Assembly (NCBI GenBank): GCA_003151235.1
Contig: PLWZ01000082.1
Span: 1 to 64,000 of the forward strand
Length of the DNA stretch: 64,000 nt
DNA from: Acidimicrobiaceae bacterium
Lineage (GTDB): Bacteria > Actinomycetota > Acidimicrobiia > Acidimicrobiales > RAAP-2
Reading direction: 5' to 3'
The position numbers and the translations under genes are program-made. Under the pieces are notes generated by a model. That model had not been told where the DNA came from, searched no databases, and was given only the letters and a program-made list of their open reading frames with translations. This document shows positions 51,831 through 60,613 of the stretch, piece by piece (within the stretch, counting starts at the first letter, position 1; the number at the start of each line of letters is the position of its first letter).

Positions 51831-52481
51831 TCAGTGAGACGGGGCGACGGCGCGGTGGGCCTCGAGCTCGGCGAGCCACCCGCCGAGGGCCTCACCCGCC
51901 GTGAGCACATGGGCCTCGGCGATTGCGCGCGCGGCGTGCCCGTCGCCTCGCGCGATGGCGTCCAGGAGCTCGCCATGCTCGCGACGGCTCCGCTGCTCTT
52001 GTTCAGGGAAGACCTCGAAGTAGTTGCCCGGCACGATCCGGACGGCCTGGCGCAGGTGGGTTATGAGTCGTGGCGACCCGGTGGCCAGGTTGACGGCGCG
52101 GTGAAAGCGGCGGTTAGCTGCGACCACGTCGCCGGCGCCGTCGATTGCCGCGGCGAGCTCATGGAGCTCGTCCAGCTCGGCCGAGGTGATCCGGGCGGTC
52201 GCCATCTCGGCCGCCTTTCCGGCCAGGGCGGCGAGTATGGCAAAGCTGTCGACGGCGTCCTCGGGCGTGATCCCGACCACCGTGATGCCGCTGCGCGGCG
52301 TGATGGCCACCAGCCCCTCGTAGGACAACTCGAGCAGGGCCTCGCGCACCGGCGTCCGGCTGATCCCGAACTCGGCGGTGAGCCGATCGAGGTCGAGCCG
52401 GTCACCGGGCTGGAGGCGACCGGTGAGGATCCGGTCTCGAAGCTCGCTGGCCGCCTGGGCCCTGACGGTGGCACTGATCAG
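51831..52481 (-). CDS. GntR-family regulator, FCD (FadR) subgroup
   Basis: About 216 residues. The winged helix reads AASELRDRILTGRLQPGDRLDLDRLTAEFGISRTPVREALLELSYEGLV; the FCD domain follows with metal-type His in FHRAVN and EHGELLDAI. The first standard start (a GTG at 52349) would delete the DNA-binding helix, so the true start must lie upstream. No ATG, GTG or TTG exists there and a CTG at 52481 (LISATVRAQ) fits the family N-terminus. Divergent from the NtaA-type monooxygenase, which it probably regulates. Confidence 0.82.
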   Translation of the reverse strand: MISATVRAQAASELRDRILTGRLQPGDRLDLDRLTAEFGISRTPVREALLELSYEGLVAITPRSGITVVGITPEDAVDSFAILAALAGKAAEMATARITSAELDELHELAAAIDGAGDVVAANRRFHRAVNLATGSPRLITHLRQAVRIVPGNYFEVFPEQEQRSRREHGELLDAIARGDGHAARAIAEAHVLTAGEALGGWLAELEAHRAVAPSH

Positions 52482-52537
52482 TTTGATATCTGAAATATTA
52501 CACCTTAAGTTCGGTTCCTTCGAGACGAAGGGAAACC
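52482..52537. promoter_or_regulatory. Divergent GntR/monooxygenase promoter
   Basis: A short, AT-rich stretch (TTTGATATC, GAAATATTACACC) in an otherwise GC-rich region lies between the GntR and monooxygenase starts. Both promoters and a GntR site must fit here. I see no clean long palindrome, only GATATC and AATATT close together. Confidence 0.35.
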
Positions 52538-53896
52538 ATGGTTGAGCGGTCGAAGCGGCAGATGTCGCTGGTGGGGTTCATGCAGGCCGGCAATGCGACG
52601 GTCTACGCCGGCTCGTGGCGGCACCCGGCCACCGAACACGGGTTCCTCAAGGCGAGCTACTACGAGAAGCTTGCCCGCACGCTCGAGGAGGGCTGCTTCG
52701 ACCTGATGTTCTTCGACGACCGCCTGGCGATGCCCGGGATCTACGGCGGGTCGGTGGCCGAGGCGGTCCGCACCGGGGCCCGTCCGGTGAAGCTCGACCT
52801 CAGCATCGTCCTCGGAGTCGCAGCTGCGGTCACGAGCCGGATCGGGCTCGGCGCCACCTATTCGACGACCTATTACACGCCGTTCCACGTCGCCCGCACC
52901 TTCGCCACGCTCGACCACCTCTCGGGCGGCCGCGCCGCGTGGAACGTGGTGACATCTGTCAACGACAGCGAGGCCCAGAACTACGGCATGACCGAAGTCC
53001 TCCCCCACGACGCCCGCTACAACCGGGCCGACGAATTCTTGGAGGCGACCGTCGGTTTGTGGGACAGCTGGGACGACGACGCGCTGGTGCTTGACCGGGC
53101 CACGCCGCTCTTCGCTGACCCGACCAAGGTGCACCAGCTCGACCACGACGGGGAGTGGTTCAAGGTGCGGGGCCCGCTCACCGTCCCCCGCTGCCCCCAG
53201 GGCCGGCCGGTGCTGCTCCAGGCCGGATCGTCGGGCCGGGGCCGTGAGTTCGCAGCGCGCTGGGCGGAGCTGATCTTCACCGGCGATCCCGGCATCGACA
53301 TCGCTCGGTCGCACTACAAGGACCAGAAGGAGCAGATCGCAGCGCGGGGCCGGAATCCCGACACGATCAAGATGCTCCCGATGGCCTACACGGTCGTCGG
53401 GGAGTCGAAGGCCCACGCCGAGGAGCGCGAGCAGCTGTTCTTGCACGACCTGGTCGACCCGATGGCGTCTCTGACGCTGCTCTCCGAGTTGATGAACTAC
53501 GACTTCTCAGGGCTCGAGCTCGATGCCCCCATCACCGACGAGCTCATCGAGTCGGTGTCGGGGATCCGCGGGCTCGTCCAGAACATCAGGACCCACATCG
53601 GCGGCGAAACGGTGACCCTGGCCGATCTGGCGGGCCACCGCGCCACGCTCCTGCAGGGCCCGCGCTTCGTCGGCACGGGTCCGGACATCGCCGACCAGAT
53701 GCAGGAGTGGTTCGACGGCGGTGCGTGCGACGGCTTCGTCATCGCTGCGACCCACACGCCGGGCGCGTATGAGGACGTCGTCCGGCTCGTGGTGCCTGAG
53801 CTCCAGCGGCGCGGCGTGTTTCGGGACCGCTACACGGGCACCACGCTCCGGGAGCATCTCGGCCTCGAACGCCCGGCGTCGTCGCGCGGTGCCTGA
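52538..53896 (+). CDS. NtaA/SnaA/DszA-family FMN-dependent monooxygenase
   Basis: 452 residues of luciferase-like barrel in the large subgroup. RQMSLVGFMQAGNATVYAGSWRHP, YSTTYYTPFHVARTFATLDHLSGGRAAWNVVTSVND, and PVLLQAGSSGRGREFAARWAELIF are diagnostic. Members use FMNH2 from a separate reductase to oxidise polyaminocarboxylates, sulfones or similar compounds. No flavin reductase is adjacent. The C-terminal block GACDGFVIAATHTPGAYEDVV is intact. Likely controlled by the divergent GntR. Confidence 0.92.
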   Translation: MVERSKRQMSLVGFMQAGNATVYAGSWRHPATEHGFLKASYYEKLARTLEEGCFDLMFFDDRLAMPGIYGGSVAEAVRTGARPVKLDLSIVLGVAAAVTSRIGLGATYSTTYYTPFHVARTFATLDHLSGGRAAWNVVTSVNDSEAQNYGMTEVLPHDARYNRADEFLEATVGLWDSWDDDALVLDRATPLFADPTKVHQLDHDGEWFKVRGPLTVPRCPQGRPVLLQAGSSGRGREFAARWAELIFTGDPGIDIARSHYKDQKEQIAARGRNPDTIKMLPMAYTVVGESKAHAEEREQLFLHDLVDPMASLTLLSELMNYDFSGLELDAPITDELIESVSGIRGLVQNIRTHIGGETVTLADLAGHRATLLQGPRFVGTGPDIADQMQEWFDGGACDGFVIAATHTPGAYEDVVRLVVPELQRRGVFRDRYTGTTLREHLGLERPASSRGA

Positions 53897-54022
53897 ACCA
53901 GCGTCCGTCCTTCACGGCATCGATCCATCGGAGCCAGGTGCCCATTGCGACAGAGGTCTTCTCGCCAACCCTCTACAAGGCCTCGCTCGCCGAGAGCCCC
54001 GGGTAAGCCGCGCCGGGTGGAA

Positions 54023-54049
54023 ACGCCCTTCTCATTAATAGAGAGGCGT
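54023..54049. promoter_or_regulatory. 27-bp imperfect palindrome before Rieske copy 2
   Basis: ACGCC at the left pairs with GGCGT at the right, TCT with AGA further in, and the centre is TCTCATTAATA (54030-54040). It ends about 45 bases before the ATG at 54094, where an operator would sit. The core matches the repeated TCTCAWW element. Confidence 0.5.
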
Positions 54050-54093
54050 GCTACCATCGCCCCGTCTTACACCCTCGAGGACAGGACGGGCTG

Positions 54094-55368
54094 ATGGCGC
54101 GTTTCCCCAAACCACCCGAAGGCAGCTGGACCGAGCACTACGAGCTGGGTACCGAGCCGATGTCGTACGAGGACTCCATTTCGCCGGAGTTCTTCGAGCT
54201 CGAGCGGGAGGCAATCTTCAAGCGGGCCTGGCTGAACGTGGGCCGGGTCGAGCAACTCCCCCGCAACGGCAGCTACTTCACGAAGGAGTTGGCCGTCGCC
54301 AGGACCTCGGTCATCATCGTGCGCGATCGCGAGGGTCAGGTGCGGGCGTTCCACAACGTCTGCCGGCACCGGGGCAACAAGCTCGTCTGGAACGACTTCC
54401 CGAAGGAAGAGACGAGCGGGATATCCCGCCAGTTCGTGTGCAAATACCACGGCTGGCGCTACGACCTCGACGGCTCGTGCTCGTTCGTGCAACAAGAGCA
54501 GGAGTTCTTCGACCTCGACAAGGCCGACTACGGGCTGGTGCCCGTGCACTGCGACGTGTGGGCGGGGTTCATCTTCATCAACCTGGCCAAGGCGCCCGAG
54601 CAGAACCTGACCGAGTTCCTCGGCCCGATGGTCACCGCGCTCGAGAACTATCCGTTCCACCTGCAGAGCGAGCGGTGGTTCTACCGGTCGCCGGTGAGCG
54701 CCAACTGGAAGCTCTATCTGGACGCCTTCCAGGAGTTTTACCATGCACCGATTTTGCACGCGAAGCAGACCCCGACCGACCTGTCGGTTCCGATGCAGCA
54801 GGCCGGCTTCGAGGCCCCGTACTACGGGATCGACGGCCCGCACCGCGTGGTGAGCACGGCCGGGATCTTTCCCTGGAACCTGGCCCCCAACCAGCTCAAG
54901 CCCATGGAGATCCTCACCCGCAGCGGGCTCTTCGGCCCGTGGGACATGCCCGACCTCAACTTCGAACAGAAGCCGGCCGGCCTCAACCCGGCGGGGTGTG
55001 ATCCGTGGGGCCTCGACTCGTTCCAGATCTTTCCGAACTTCGTGATCCTGATCTGGGGGCAGAGCTGGTACCTCACCTATCACTACTGGCCCACCGCATC
55101 GAACCAGCACATCTTCGAGGGCACGCTGTACTTCGTCCCCGCCAAGACGGCGCGAGAGCGCGTGGCTCACGAGCTAGCGGCGCTCTCGTTCAAGGAGTAC
55201 GGCCACCAGGACGCGAACACGCTCGAGGCGACGCAGACGATGCTCGAGTCCCGCGTGCTCGACCGGTTCCCGCTCGGTGACCAAGAGGTCCTGTGTCGAC
55301 ACCTGCACAAGGTGACCGGCGAGTGGGTCGATGACTACAAGCGCGAGCTGTCGGAGGTGAAGCGATGA
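54094..55368 (+). CDS. Rieske non-heme iron oxygenase, alpha subunit (copy 2)
   Basis: 424 residues, the same length as copy 1 at 28920 and alike end to end (shared WTEHYE/Y, EDSISPE, REAIFKRAWL, CRHRGNKLVW, CKYHGWRYDLDG, LDKADYGLVPVHC). The same extended Rieske spacing and the same Glu bridge in DAFQEFYHAPILH are kept. It is followed by the same small partner, and by a convergent KshB-like reductase that probably supplies electrons. Divergence between copies suggests different substrates rather than a recent duplication. Confidence 0.92.
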   Translation: MARFPKPPEGSWTEHYELGTEPMSYEDSISPEFFELEREAIFKRAWLNVGRVEQLPRNGSYFTKELAVARTSVIIVRDREGQVRAFHNVCRHRGNKLVWNDFPKEETSGISRQFVCKYHGWRYDLDGSCSFVQQEQEFFDLDKADYGLVPVHCDVWAGFIFINLAKAPEQNLTEFLGPMVTALENYPFHLQSERWFYRSPVSANWKLYLDAFQEFYHAPILHAKQTPTDLSVPMQQAGFEAPYYGIDGPHRVVSTAGIFPWNLAPNQLKPMEILTRSGLFGPWDMPDLNFEQKPAGLNPAGCDPWGLDSFQIFPNFVILIWGQSWYLTYHYWPTASNQHIFEGTLYFVPAKTARERVAHELAALSFKEYGHQDANTLEATQTMLESRVLDRFPLGDQEVLCRHLHKVTGEWVDDYKRELSEVKR

Positions 55369-55700
55369 CCGATGCCCTTTTGCCGAACGAGTTCTCCGAC
55401 CTCGAGCGCTTCGCCGTCAAGTGGTGCCTGGCCACGGAGCAAGAGCGCTACATGGAGCGGCTGTCGTCCTCCATGGAGGATATGCAGGCGCTCTACGACG
55501 CGGTGACCGCCCGGGCCGAGGAGGCCATGGTCTACTGCGACAAGTTCCCCCTCGACGAGATGCCCGAGGACGCGCTCAACCTGATGCGCCTCTTGTACTC
55601 GCTGGTCATGGTGTCGTTCCCCGTCGAGGTGTGGGGCCAGCCCCGGATCCCCGACACCGGAGCCGCCTACCTGGACCTCCTGGTCGAGCCCATCCCCTGA
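55365..55700 (+). CDS. Unrecognised Rieske-associated small protein (copy 2)
   Basis: 111 residues, ATG overlapping the Rieske stop (ATGA). Homologous to the product at 30194 over its length, most strongly in YCDKFPLDEMPEDALNL and YSLVMVSFPVEVW. Both copies begin with LLP-(S/N)-(D/E)-F-(A/S)-D. No known domain is evident. Conservation next to two diverged Rieske genes argues for a dedicated partner in the oxygenase complex. Confidence 0.85.
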   Translation: MTDALLPNEFSDLERFAVKWCLATEQERYMERLSSSMEDMQALYDAVTARAEEAMVYCDKFPLDEMPEDALNLMRLLYSLVMVSFPVEVWGQPRIPDTGAAYLDLLVEPIP

Positions 55701-55773
55701 GCCCTCCGCCGCGCGCGCCGTTGGCGCCGCCTGACGCGATTGCGGCGACGGCCGTTTCAGCCCGCCTTCGCAC

Positions 55774-56847
55774 TCACATCGCCTCGTACTCGACGACCGC
55801 GTCCTGACCCGACGGCAGGGACTGGCAGGTCAGGATCCAGCCCTCCTCGACCTCCTCATCGGTCAGTGCGTTGTTGGCCCGCATGGTGACCGATCCCGAC
55901 TTGAGGAAGGCCATGCAGGTGGCGCAGTTGCCCGCCTCGCAGGAGAACGGCGGGCGCAGGCCGCCCCGCCGGGCCGTCTCGAGCACCGTGTCGCCGGCGT
56001 GGTAGTCGATCACCGTTGTCTTGCCCGCAAGGATCACGGTCACGTGTGCGGGCACCTGCGTCGTGACCTCGTCCGAGCCGGCCAATGCCTGGGCGTCCTT
56101 CTCCTGCTGCTCCACCAAGAAGCGCTCGATGAAGATGCGCCCCGGCTCAACGGCGAGATCGCGGAGGGCGGATTCGACGAGATCCATGAAGGGCCCCGGG
56201 CCGCAGATGTAGAAGTCGGCGTCGAGGCCGCGCCGGGCGAAGTCGGCGACGGCATCAACCCCGAGGTACCCGGTGTCCGAGTCGAAGTGGGACAGAAGCT
56301 CCAGCCTGCCCGGGTGCCGCTCGGAAAGCGCCGTCAACGCCTGGTCGAAGATGACCGAGCCGCGGTCGCGGTTCGCATAGAGAAGCCTGACCGGTCGTTC
56401 CGTGGTCGTGAGGACGTGCTTGGCGATGGACATCACCGGGGTGACCCCGCTGCCGCCGCACAGCGCCATCACCGGGCGCTCGGTTTCGTGCGGACAGAAC
56501 ACGCCCGCGGGCTTGGTGAGCTCAAGCAGGTCCCCGTCGGTGAGGTTGTCCAGCATCCAGTTGGACACCAGTCCGCCGGCCACCCTCTTCACGGTGACCG
56601 TCAGATCGCTGTCGGTCTCCGGTGCGCTCGACATCGAATAGGACCGCAGCTGCTCGTCGCCTCCGATGCGGACCCGAAAGGTGCAGAACTGCCCGGGCCG
56701 GTAGCGGAAGATCTCGGCGAGCTCGCTCGGGACGTCGAGCACGAATGACCGTGCGTCGTCGGTCTCCCGCACGACCCGCTTGATCCGGAGCTGGTGATAG
56801 CCGTGTACCCGCAGGACCGGGTCGTGGTCACCCGCGGAGTTCGGCAT
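55774..56847 (-). CDS. KshB-like ferredoxin reductase (FAD, NAD, plant-type [2Fe-2S])
   Basis: 357 residues. FAD-binding RSYSMSS, NAD-binding CGGSGVTPVMSI, YANRDRGSVIF and a C-terminal ferredoxin domain CEAGNCATC plus a late Cys in ILTCQS. Order and sequence match KshB/PaaE-type reductases that feed Rieske oxygenases such as 3-ketosteroid 9-alpha-hydroxylase. It is the only such reductase in the window and is convergent with the second Rieske cassette, so I infer it serves the Rieske enzymes here. Confidence 0.93.
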   Translation of the reverse strand: MPNSAGDHDPVLRVHGYHQLRIKRVVRETDDARSFVLDVPSELAEIFRYRPGQFCTFRVRIGGDEQLRSYSMSSAPETDSDLTVTVKRVAGGLVSNWMLDNLTDGDLLELTKPAGVFCPHETERPVMALCGGSGVTPVMSIAKHVLTTTERPVRLLYANRDRGSVIFDQALTALSERHPGRLELLSHFDSDTGYLGVDAVADFARRGLDADFYICGPGPFMDLVESALRDLAVEPGRIFIERFLVEQQEKDAQALAGSDEVTTQVPAHVTVILAGKTTVIDYHAGDTVLETARRGGLRPPFSCEAGNCATCMAFLKSGSVTMRANNALTDEEVEEGWILTCQSLPSGQDAVVEYEAM

Positions 56848-56920
56848 GGGTGGCGCGGTCGCGCGACGCTCGCATCTCGAGGAAGTTCATCGGTGGTCGC
56901 CGCGCGCCCGGTCGCGGGCT

Positions 56921-58402
56921 CTAGACGGGGGTCGGCCAGGCCACCGACTTGGTCTCGACGTATTGGTCGAACCCGGCCACCCCGTTCTGTCGGCCGATGC
57001 CGCTGTGCTTGTACCCGCCGAAGGGGATGTCCGCCGCCCCGAGGGCCATGCCACCGTTGACGGCGAAGGTACCGGTCCGGATGCGTTCGGCGACGCCCAT
57101 CGCGCGATCGAGCGAGCCCGAGAAGACACCACCCGACAGTCCGTAGACGCTGTCGTTGGCGATCTGCACGGCCTGGTCGTCGTCGTCGAAGGGGATGACC
57201 ACGAGCACCGGTCCGAAGATCTCCTCCTGGGCGATGGTCATGGAGTTGTCCACATCGGTGAAAAGGGTCGGCTCCACGTACCAGCCGGTCGGGAGATGGG
57301 CCGGGCGGCCCCCACCGAGGGCCAGCGTCGCCCCCTCCTTGACGCCCTTGTCGATGTAGCCGAGCACCCGGTCGCGCTGCCTCTCCGAGACGAGCGGGCC
57401 CATGATGACGTCGGGACCCTGCGGGTCCCCGTAGGCCACCGAGCCGAGGGTGGCCTTCAGGATCTCCACGCCCTCGTCGTAGCGGGAGCGTGGGAGGAGC
57501 ATCCGGGTCTGGATGGCGCACCCCTGCCCGCCGTGGAAGCAGACGGCAACCCCGGAGGGGACCGACGTGGCGAATTCGGCGTCGTCGAGCACGATCGTGG
57601 CGGACTTGCCGCCGAGCTCGAGGAAGACACGCTTGAGGGTCGCCGCGCCCTTCTCCATGATCCGCTTGCCCACCACCGTCGACCCGGTGAACGAGATCAG
57701 GTCGACCTTCGGCGAAAGGGTCAGTTCCTCACCAACGAAGTGGTCCGACGACGTCACCACGTTGAGTACTCCCGGGGGGAAGTCGGTGTGCTCGGCCACG
57801 ACCCGCCCGATACGGGTGGCGTTCCACGGCGTGTTCGGCGCCGGCTTGAGGATCACCGTGTTCCCGGTGGCCAGCGCCTGGCCCAGCTTGTTCAAGGTGA
57901 CCTCGAGCGGGAAGTTCCACGGCACGATCGCGCCGACCACGCCGACCGGCTCCTTCCAGACCTGCCGGATGTGGTGTGTTCCACGGCGGTCGGTTGCCTC
58001 CGGGAGGTCGGTCCTCCAGGCGTACTCGTCGATCAACTTGATGGGGTAGCCGAGCGCGCCGACGAGGGGGATGTCGAGTTGGTTGGCGTGGGTGGTCATG
58101 CGCGGGCAGCCCACTTCCAAGATGAGCTCCTCGCGCAGTTCCTCGCGCTCGTTGGCCAACGCTTCTTGCAGCTGGGTGAGGCACCGCTTTCGCAGTTCGC
58201 GGTTGGTTGACCAGTCGGTCTCGTCGAAGGCCCGCCGCGCCGCGTCGATGGCCCGGTGCATCTCGGCGTTCGACGCGTCCGCCACCTGGCCGATGATCTC
58301 CTCGGTCGCCGGGTTGACGTTGTCGAACGTCTTGCCCGAGTCGGACCCGACGAGCTCCCCGTCGATGAGCATTCTCTCTTCGTGGCCTGCGGCCTCGGTC
58401 AT
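56921..58402 (-). CDS. NAD(P)-dependent aldehyde dehydrogenase
   Basis: 493 residues from the ATG at 58402 with AGAGG upstream. VPWNFPLEVTLNKLGQALATGNTV, FTGSTVVGKRI, catalytic Glu in FLELGGKSA and catalytic Cys in FHGGQGCAIQTR are present. Typical cytosolic ALDH length. It oxidises an aldehyde to the acid that a CoA ligase would activate. It lies upstream of the reductase on the same strand with a 73-base gap, so co-transcription is likely. Confidence 0.93.
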   Translation of the reverse strand: MTEAAGHEERMLIDGELVGSDSGKTFDNVNPATEEIIGQVADASNAEMHRAIDAARRAFDETDWSTNRELRKRCLTQLQEALANEREELREELILEVGCPRMTTHANQLDIPLVGALGYPIKLIDEYAWRTDLPEATDRRGTHHIRQVWKEPVGVVGAIVPWNFPLEVTLNKLGQALATGNTVILKPAPNTPWNATRIGRVVAEHTDFPPGVLNVVTSSDHFVGEELTLSPKVDLISFTGSTVVGKRIMEKGAATLKRVFLELGGKSATIVLDDAEFATSVPSGVAVCFHGGQGCAIQTRMLLPRSRYDEGVEILKATLGSVAYGDPQGPDVIMGPLVSERQRDRVLGYIDKGVKEGATLALGGGRPAHLPTGWYVEPTLFTDVDNSMTIAQEEIFGPVLVVIPFDDDDQAVQIANDSVYGLSGGVFSGSLDRAMGVAERIRTGTFAVNGGMALGAADIPFGGYKHSGIGRQNGVAGFDQYVETKSVAWPTPV

Positions 58403-58522
58403 TTCTCTACCTCTGTCCGTTCGCGGTCTCACGCCGAGCGGAAACCTGGTTATCAAAAAGTGCCATAAGCATAATTGAGCGCCATGCCCGCCCGGCTGGG
58501 CGGGGCCGGCCCTCCGACCGGC

Positions 58523-59473
58523 TCAAAGCGGCAACGCCGGCGGCAACGCGCCGCGCTCGAGCACATCATCGCCGAGCTGGCGGGTGAGCACGCTGCTCGC
58601 GCCGAGCAGCTGATCGAGCACGATCGTGCGGCGGACGTAGCCATGGAGGGGATGTTCGGTGGTGAACCCGATGCCGGCCAGCACCTGTTGTGCGTGGCGC
58701 GCCACGGCGCGGGCGGAGCGACCGGCCATCCCCTTGGCCATCGCCGCCATGACCGGGGACGGATCGTCCCAGGCCGCGGCCAGCAGCCCGTCGGCCGCCT
58801 CGACGGCCACCAGGCTCTCGGCCAGGCGGTGGCGGATGGCTTGGAAGGAGCTGATGGGCCGTCCGAACTGGACACGATCGAGAGCGTGCTGGCGGGCCAG
58901 CTCGAGCATCGCTCGGGCCAGGCCGACCAGCTCGTGGCCGACGGCGAGCTGCCCGATGGAGGCCGCCCCCTCCCAGTCGACCGGCCTACCGGCCGCCGCG
59001 TCGAGGTCGCCCGTGACCTCGACGATGCCGAGCCCCGGATCGAGCCCGCGGACCTGGCGGAGCTCGAGGGAGGAGGCCTTCACCGTGTAGGCAACCGGAC
59101 CCCCGTCGGCCTCGGCGACGACGACCGCTGCGTCTGCCCGCGCGACGGCCCCTGTCCCGAGGCCGTGCACCTCGCACCGACCGGCGCGGACCCGTCCGGG
59201 CGGTGCTGCCCTCCTGAGCAGCGGGAGGACGACCGAGGTGCGAACCGCGTCCTTCTCGCCGAGCGCAGCGGCGAGCAGCCAGTCGAGTGCGGAGGAGTCG
59301 ACGACGCTCGAACCGAGTGCCTCAAAAAGCACCGAGACTGCGGTGCTCCGATCGGCCACCAGAGCATCTCGCCAGCCGAGCTCGTCCAACGCTGCATCGA
59401 GCGCCTCGCCGCTGCAGGTCTCGGTCGCGTGGTGGATGCCGCTTCGGAAGAGCGCAAGCTCAGACGCCTCCAT
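58523..59473 (-). CDS. Acyl-CoA dehydrogenase, short subunit (second pair)
   Basis: 316 residues. Only the C-terminal helical domain is well conserved: RQHALDRVQFGRPISSFQAIRHRLAESLVAVEAADGLLAAA and VLAGIGFTTEHPLHGYVRR. The N-terminal part is reduced and diverged. Start ATG overlaps the stop of the full-length ACAD gene by one base (TGATG). Equivalent to the short partner at 48860 but less like it than expected for a recent copy. Likely the non-catalytic partner in a heteromer. Confidence 0.88.
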   Translation of the reverse strand: MEASELALFRSGIHHATETCSGEALDAALDELGWRDALVADRSTAVSVLFEALGSSVVDSSALDWLLAAALGEKDAVRTSVVLPLLRRAAPPGRVRAGRCEVHGLGTGAVARADAAVVVAEADGGPVAYTVKASSLELRQVRGLDPGLGIVEVTGDLDAAAGRPVDWEGAASIGQLAVGHELVGLARAMLELARQHALDRVQFGRPISSFQAIRHRLAESLVAVEAADGLLAAAWDDPSPVMAAMAKGMAGRSARAVARHAQQVLAGIGFTTEHPLHGYVRRTIVLDQLLGASSVLTRQLGDDVLERGALPPALPL

Positions 59474-60603
59474 CAGCGATCGTCCCCGAGCGCGAGCAGC
59501 CTGCGGGCGATGATGTTGCGCTGGATCTCTGCGCTCCCCCCATAGATCGTCGCTGCGCGCGAATAGAGGAATTCGGCACGCCAGCGGGCGCTCACAGGAT
59601 CGTCTCCGGTCGCCACCTCGGGGCCGAGCCCCTCGCCCACGAGCTCGAAGATGGCCTGCTCGGCCGTCGCCACGAGCACCTTGTCGATGGAGGTCTCCGA
59701 CCCCAGGGTCTCGCCGGCGGCCAGGCGGCGCTGGGTCGCGCGCGATCGGGCCCGGAACGCCCACAACAGCTGGGTCGCCTCACCCACTCCGGTCGGGTCG
59801 AGCGTGCCCGCGGGCGCGGCCGACACCAGTTGCTCCAGCCGCCGGTGGAGGTATGAGGCCCGGTGCCACAGCGCTGTGCTGCGTTCGTAGGGGAGGAGGT
59901 CCATGGCGATGGACCACCCACCGTCGACCTCTCCGAGGACCCGGTCGAGCGGGACCACGACATCGTCGTAGAAGACTTCGCAAAACTCCTCCGCACCGTG
60001 CATCGTCTCGATGGGCCGGACCGTGATGCCCGGGCTGTCCATGTCGATGAACATCGCCGTAATCCCGCGGTGTGCGGATTCGAGGGTCCCCGTCCTCGTC
60101 AAGAGGACGCACCGTTGCGCGTACTGGGCCAGACTCGTCCACACCTTCTGGCCGTTGATCCGCCAACCCGCATCGGTGTGTGTGGCCCGGCACGCTAGGG
60201 AGCCGAGGTTGCTCCCGGTGCCCGGTTCGGAGAACCCCTGGCACCAGATCTCTTCCCCGGAGAGCAGTTTGGGCACCATCTCGGCCGCCAGCGTCTCCGG
60301 CGCGTAGTCGATCATGGTCGGGGCCAGGACCTCGGGCAGGGAGTAGAAGCCTGCCTCGACCAGGTCGCGGGCCGTCAGCACCTCGCCGAGGTATGCCCGA
60401 AGCAGGTTGGAGCCTCCGAGCCCGCCCGCTCGCTCGGGCCAGCCCATGCGCATGAAACCGGCGGCGTAAGCCATCCCCATGACCTTGCGCAGCTGGGCCA
60501 CCTGCTGATCGAGGGTCCCGCCGCCCTCGTAGTCGGAGGCCAACTCGTGTTCGTGCTCGTCCAGCCAGGCATCTACCGCCACCTTGAACGCATCGAGTTC
60601 CAT
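59473..60603 (-). CDS. Acyl-CoA dehydrogenase, full subunit (second pair)
   Basis: 376 residues from the ATG at 60603. WCQGFSEPGTGSNLGSLACRA, INGQKVWTSLAQ and IYGGSAEIQRNIIARRLL are conserved; the MCAD Glu position is Gly (YGGS) and Glu appears in LPYERSTALW. Same length as the product at 49890. Gene order (full then short) is reversed relative to the first pair. It should desaturate a second acyl-CoA intermediate of the pathway. Confidence 0.92.
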   Translation of the reverse strand: MELDAFKVAVDAWLDEHEHELASDYEGGGTLDQQVAQLRKVMGMAYAAGFMRMGWPERAGGLGGSNLLRAYLGEVLTARDLVEAGFYSLPEVLAPTMIDYAPETLAAEMVPKLLSGEEIWCQGFSEPGTGSNLGSLACRATHTDAGWRINGQKVWTSLAQYAQRCVLLTRTGTLESAHRGITAMFIDMDSPGITVRPIETMHGAEEFCEVFYDDVVVPLDRVLGEVDGGWSIAMDLLPYERSTALWHRASYLHRRLEQLVSAAPAGTLDPTGVGEATQLLWAFRARSRATQRRLAAGETLGSETSIDKVLVATAEQAIFELVGEGLGPEVATGDDPVSARWRAEFLYSRAATIYGGSAEIQRNIIARRLLALGDDR

Positions 60604-60613
60604 CGGGGTGCGC

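Noticed and set aside
54094-55700. Recent tandem or IS-mediated duplication of the Rieske cassette
   Set aside because: The two cassettes are clearly homologous but well diverged, and no flanking repeats or transposase genes are present.
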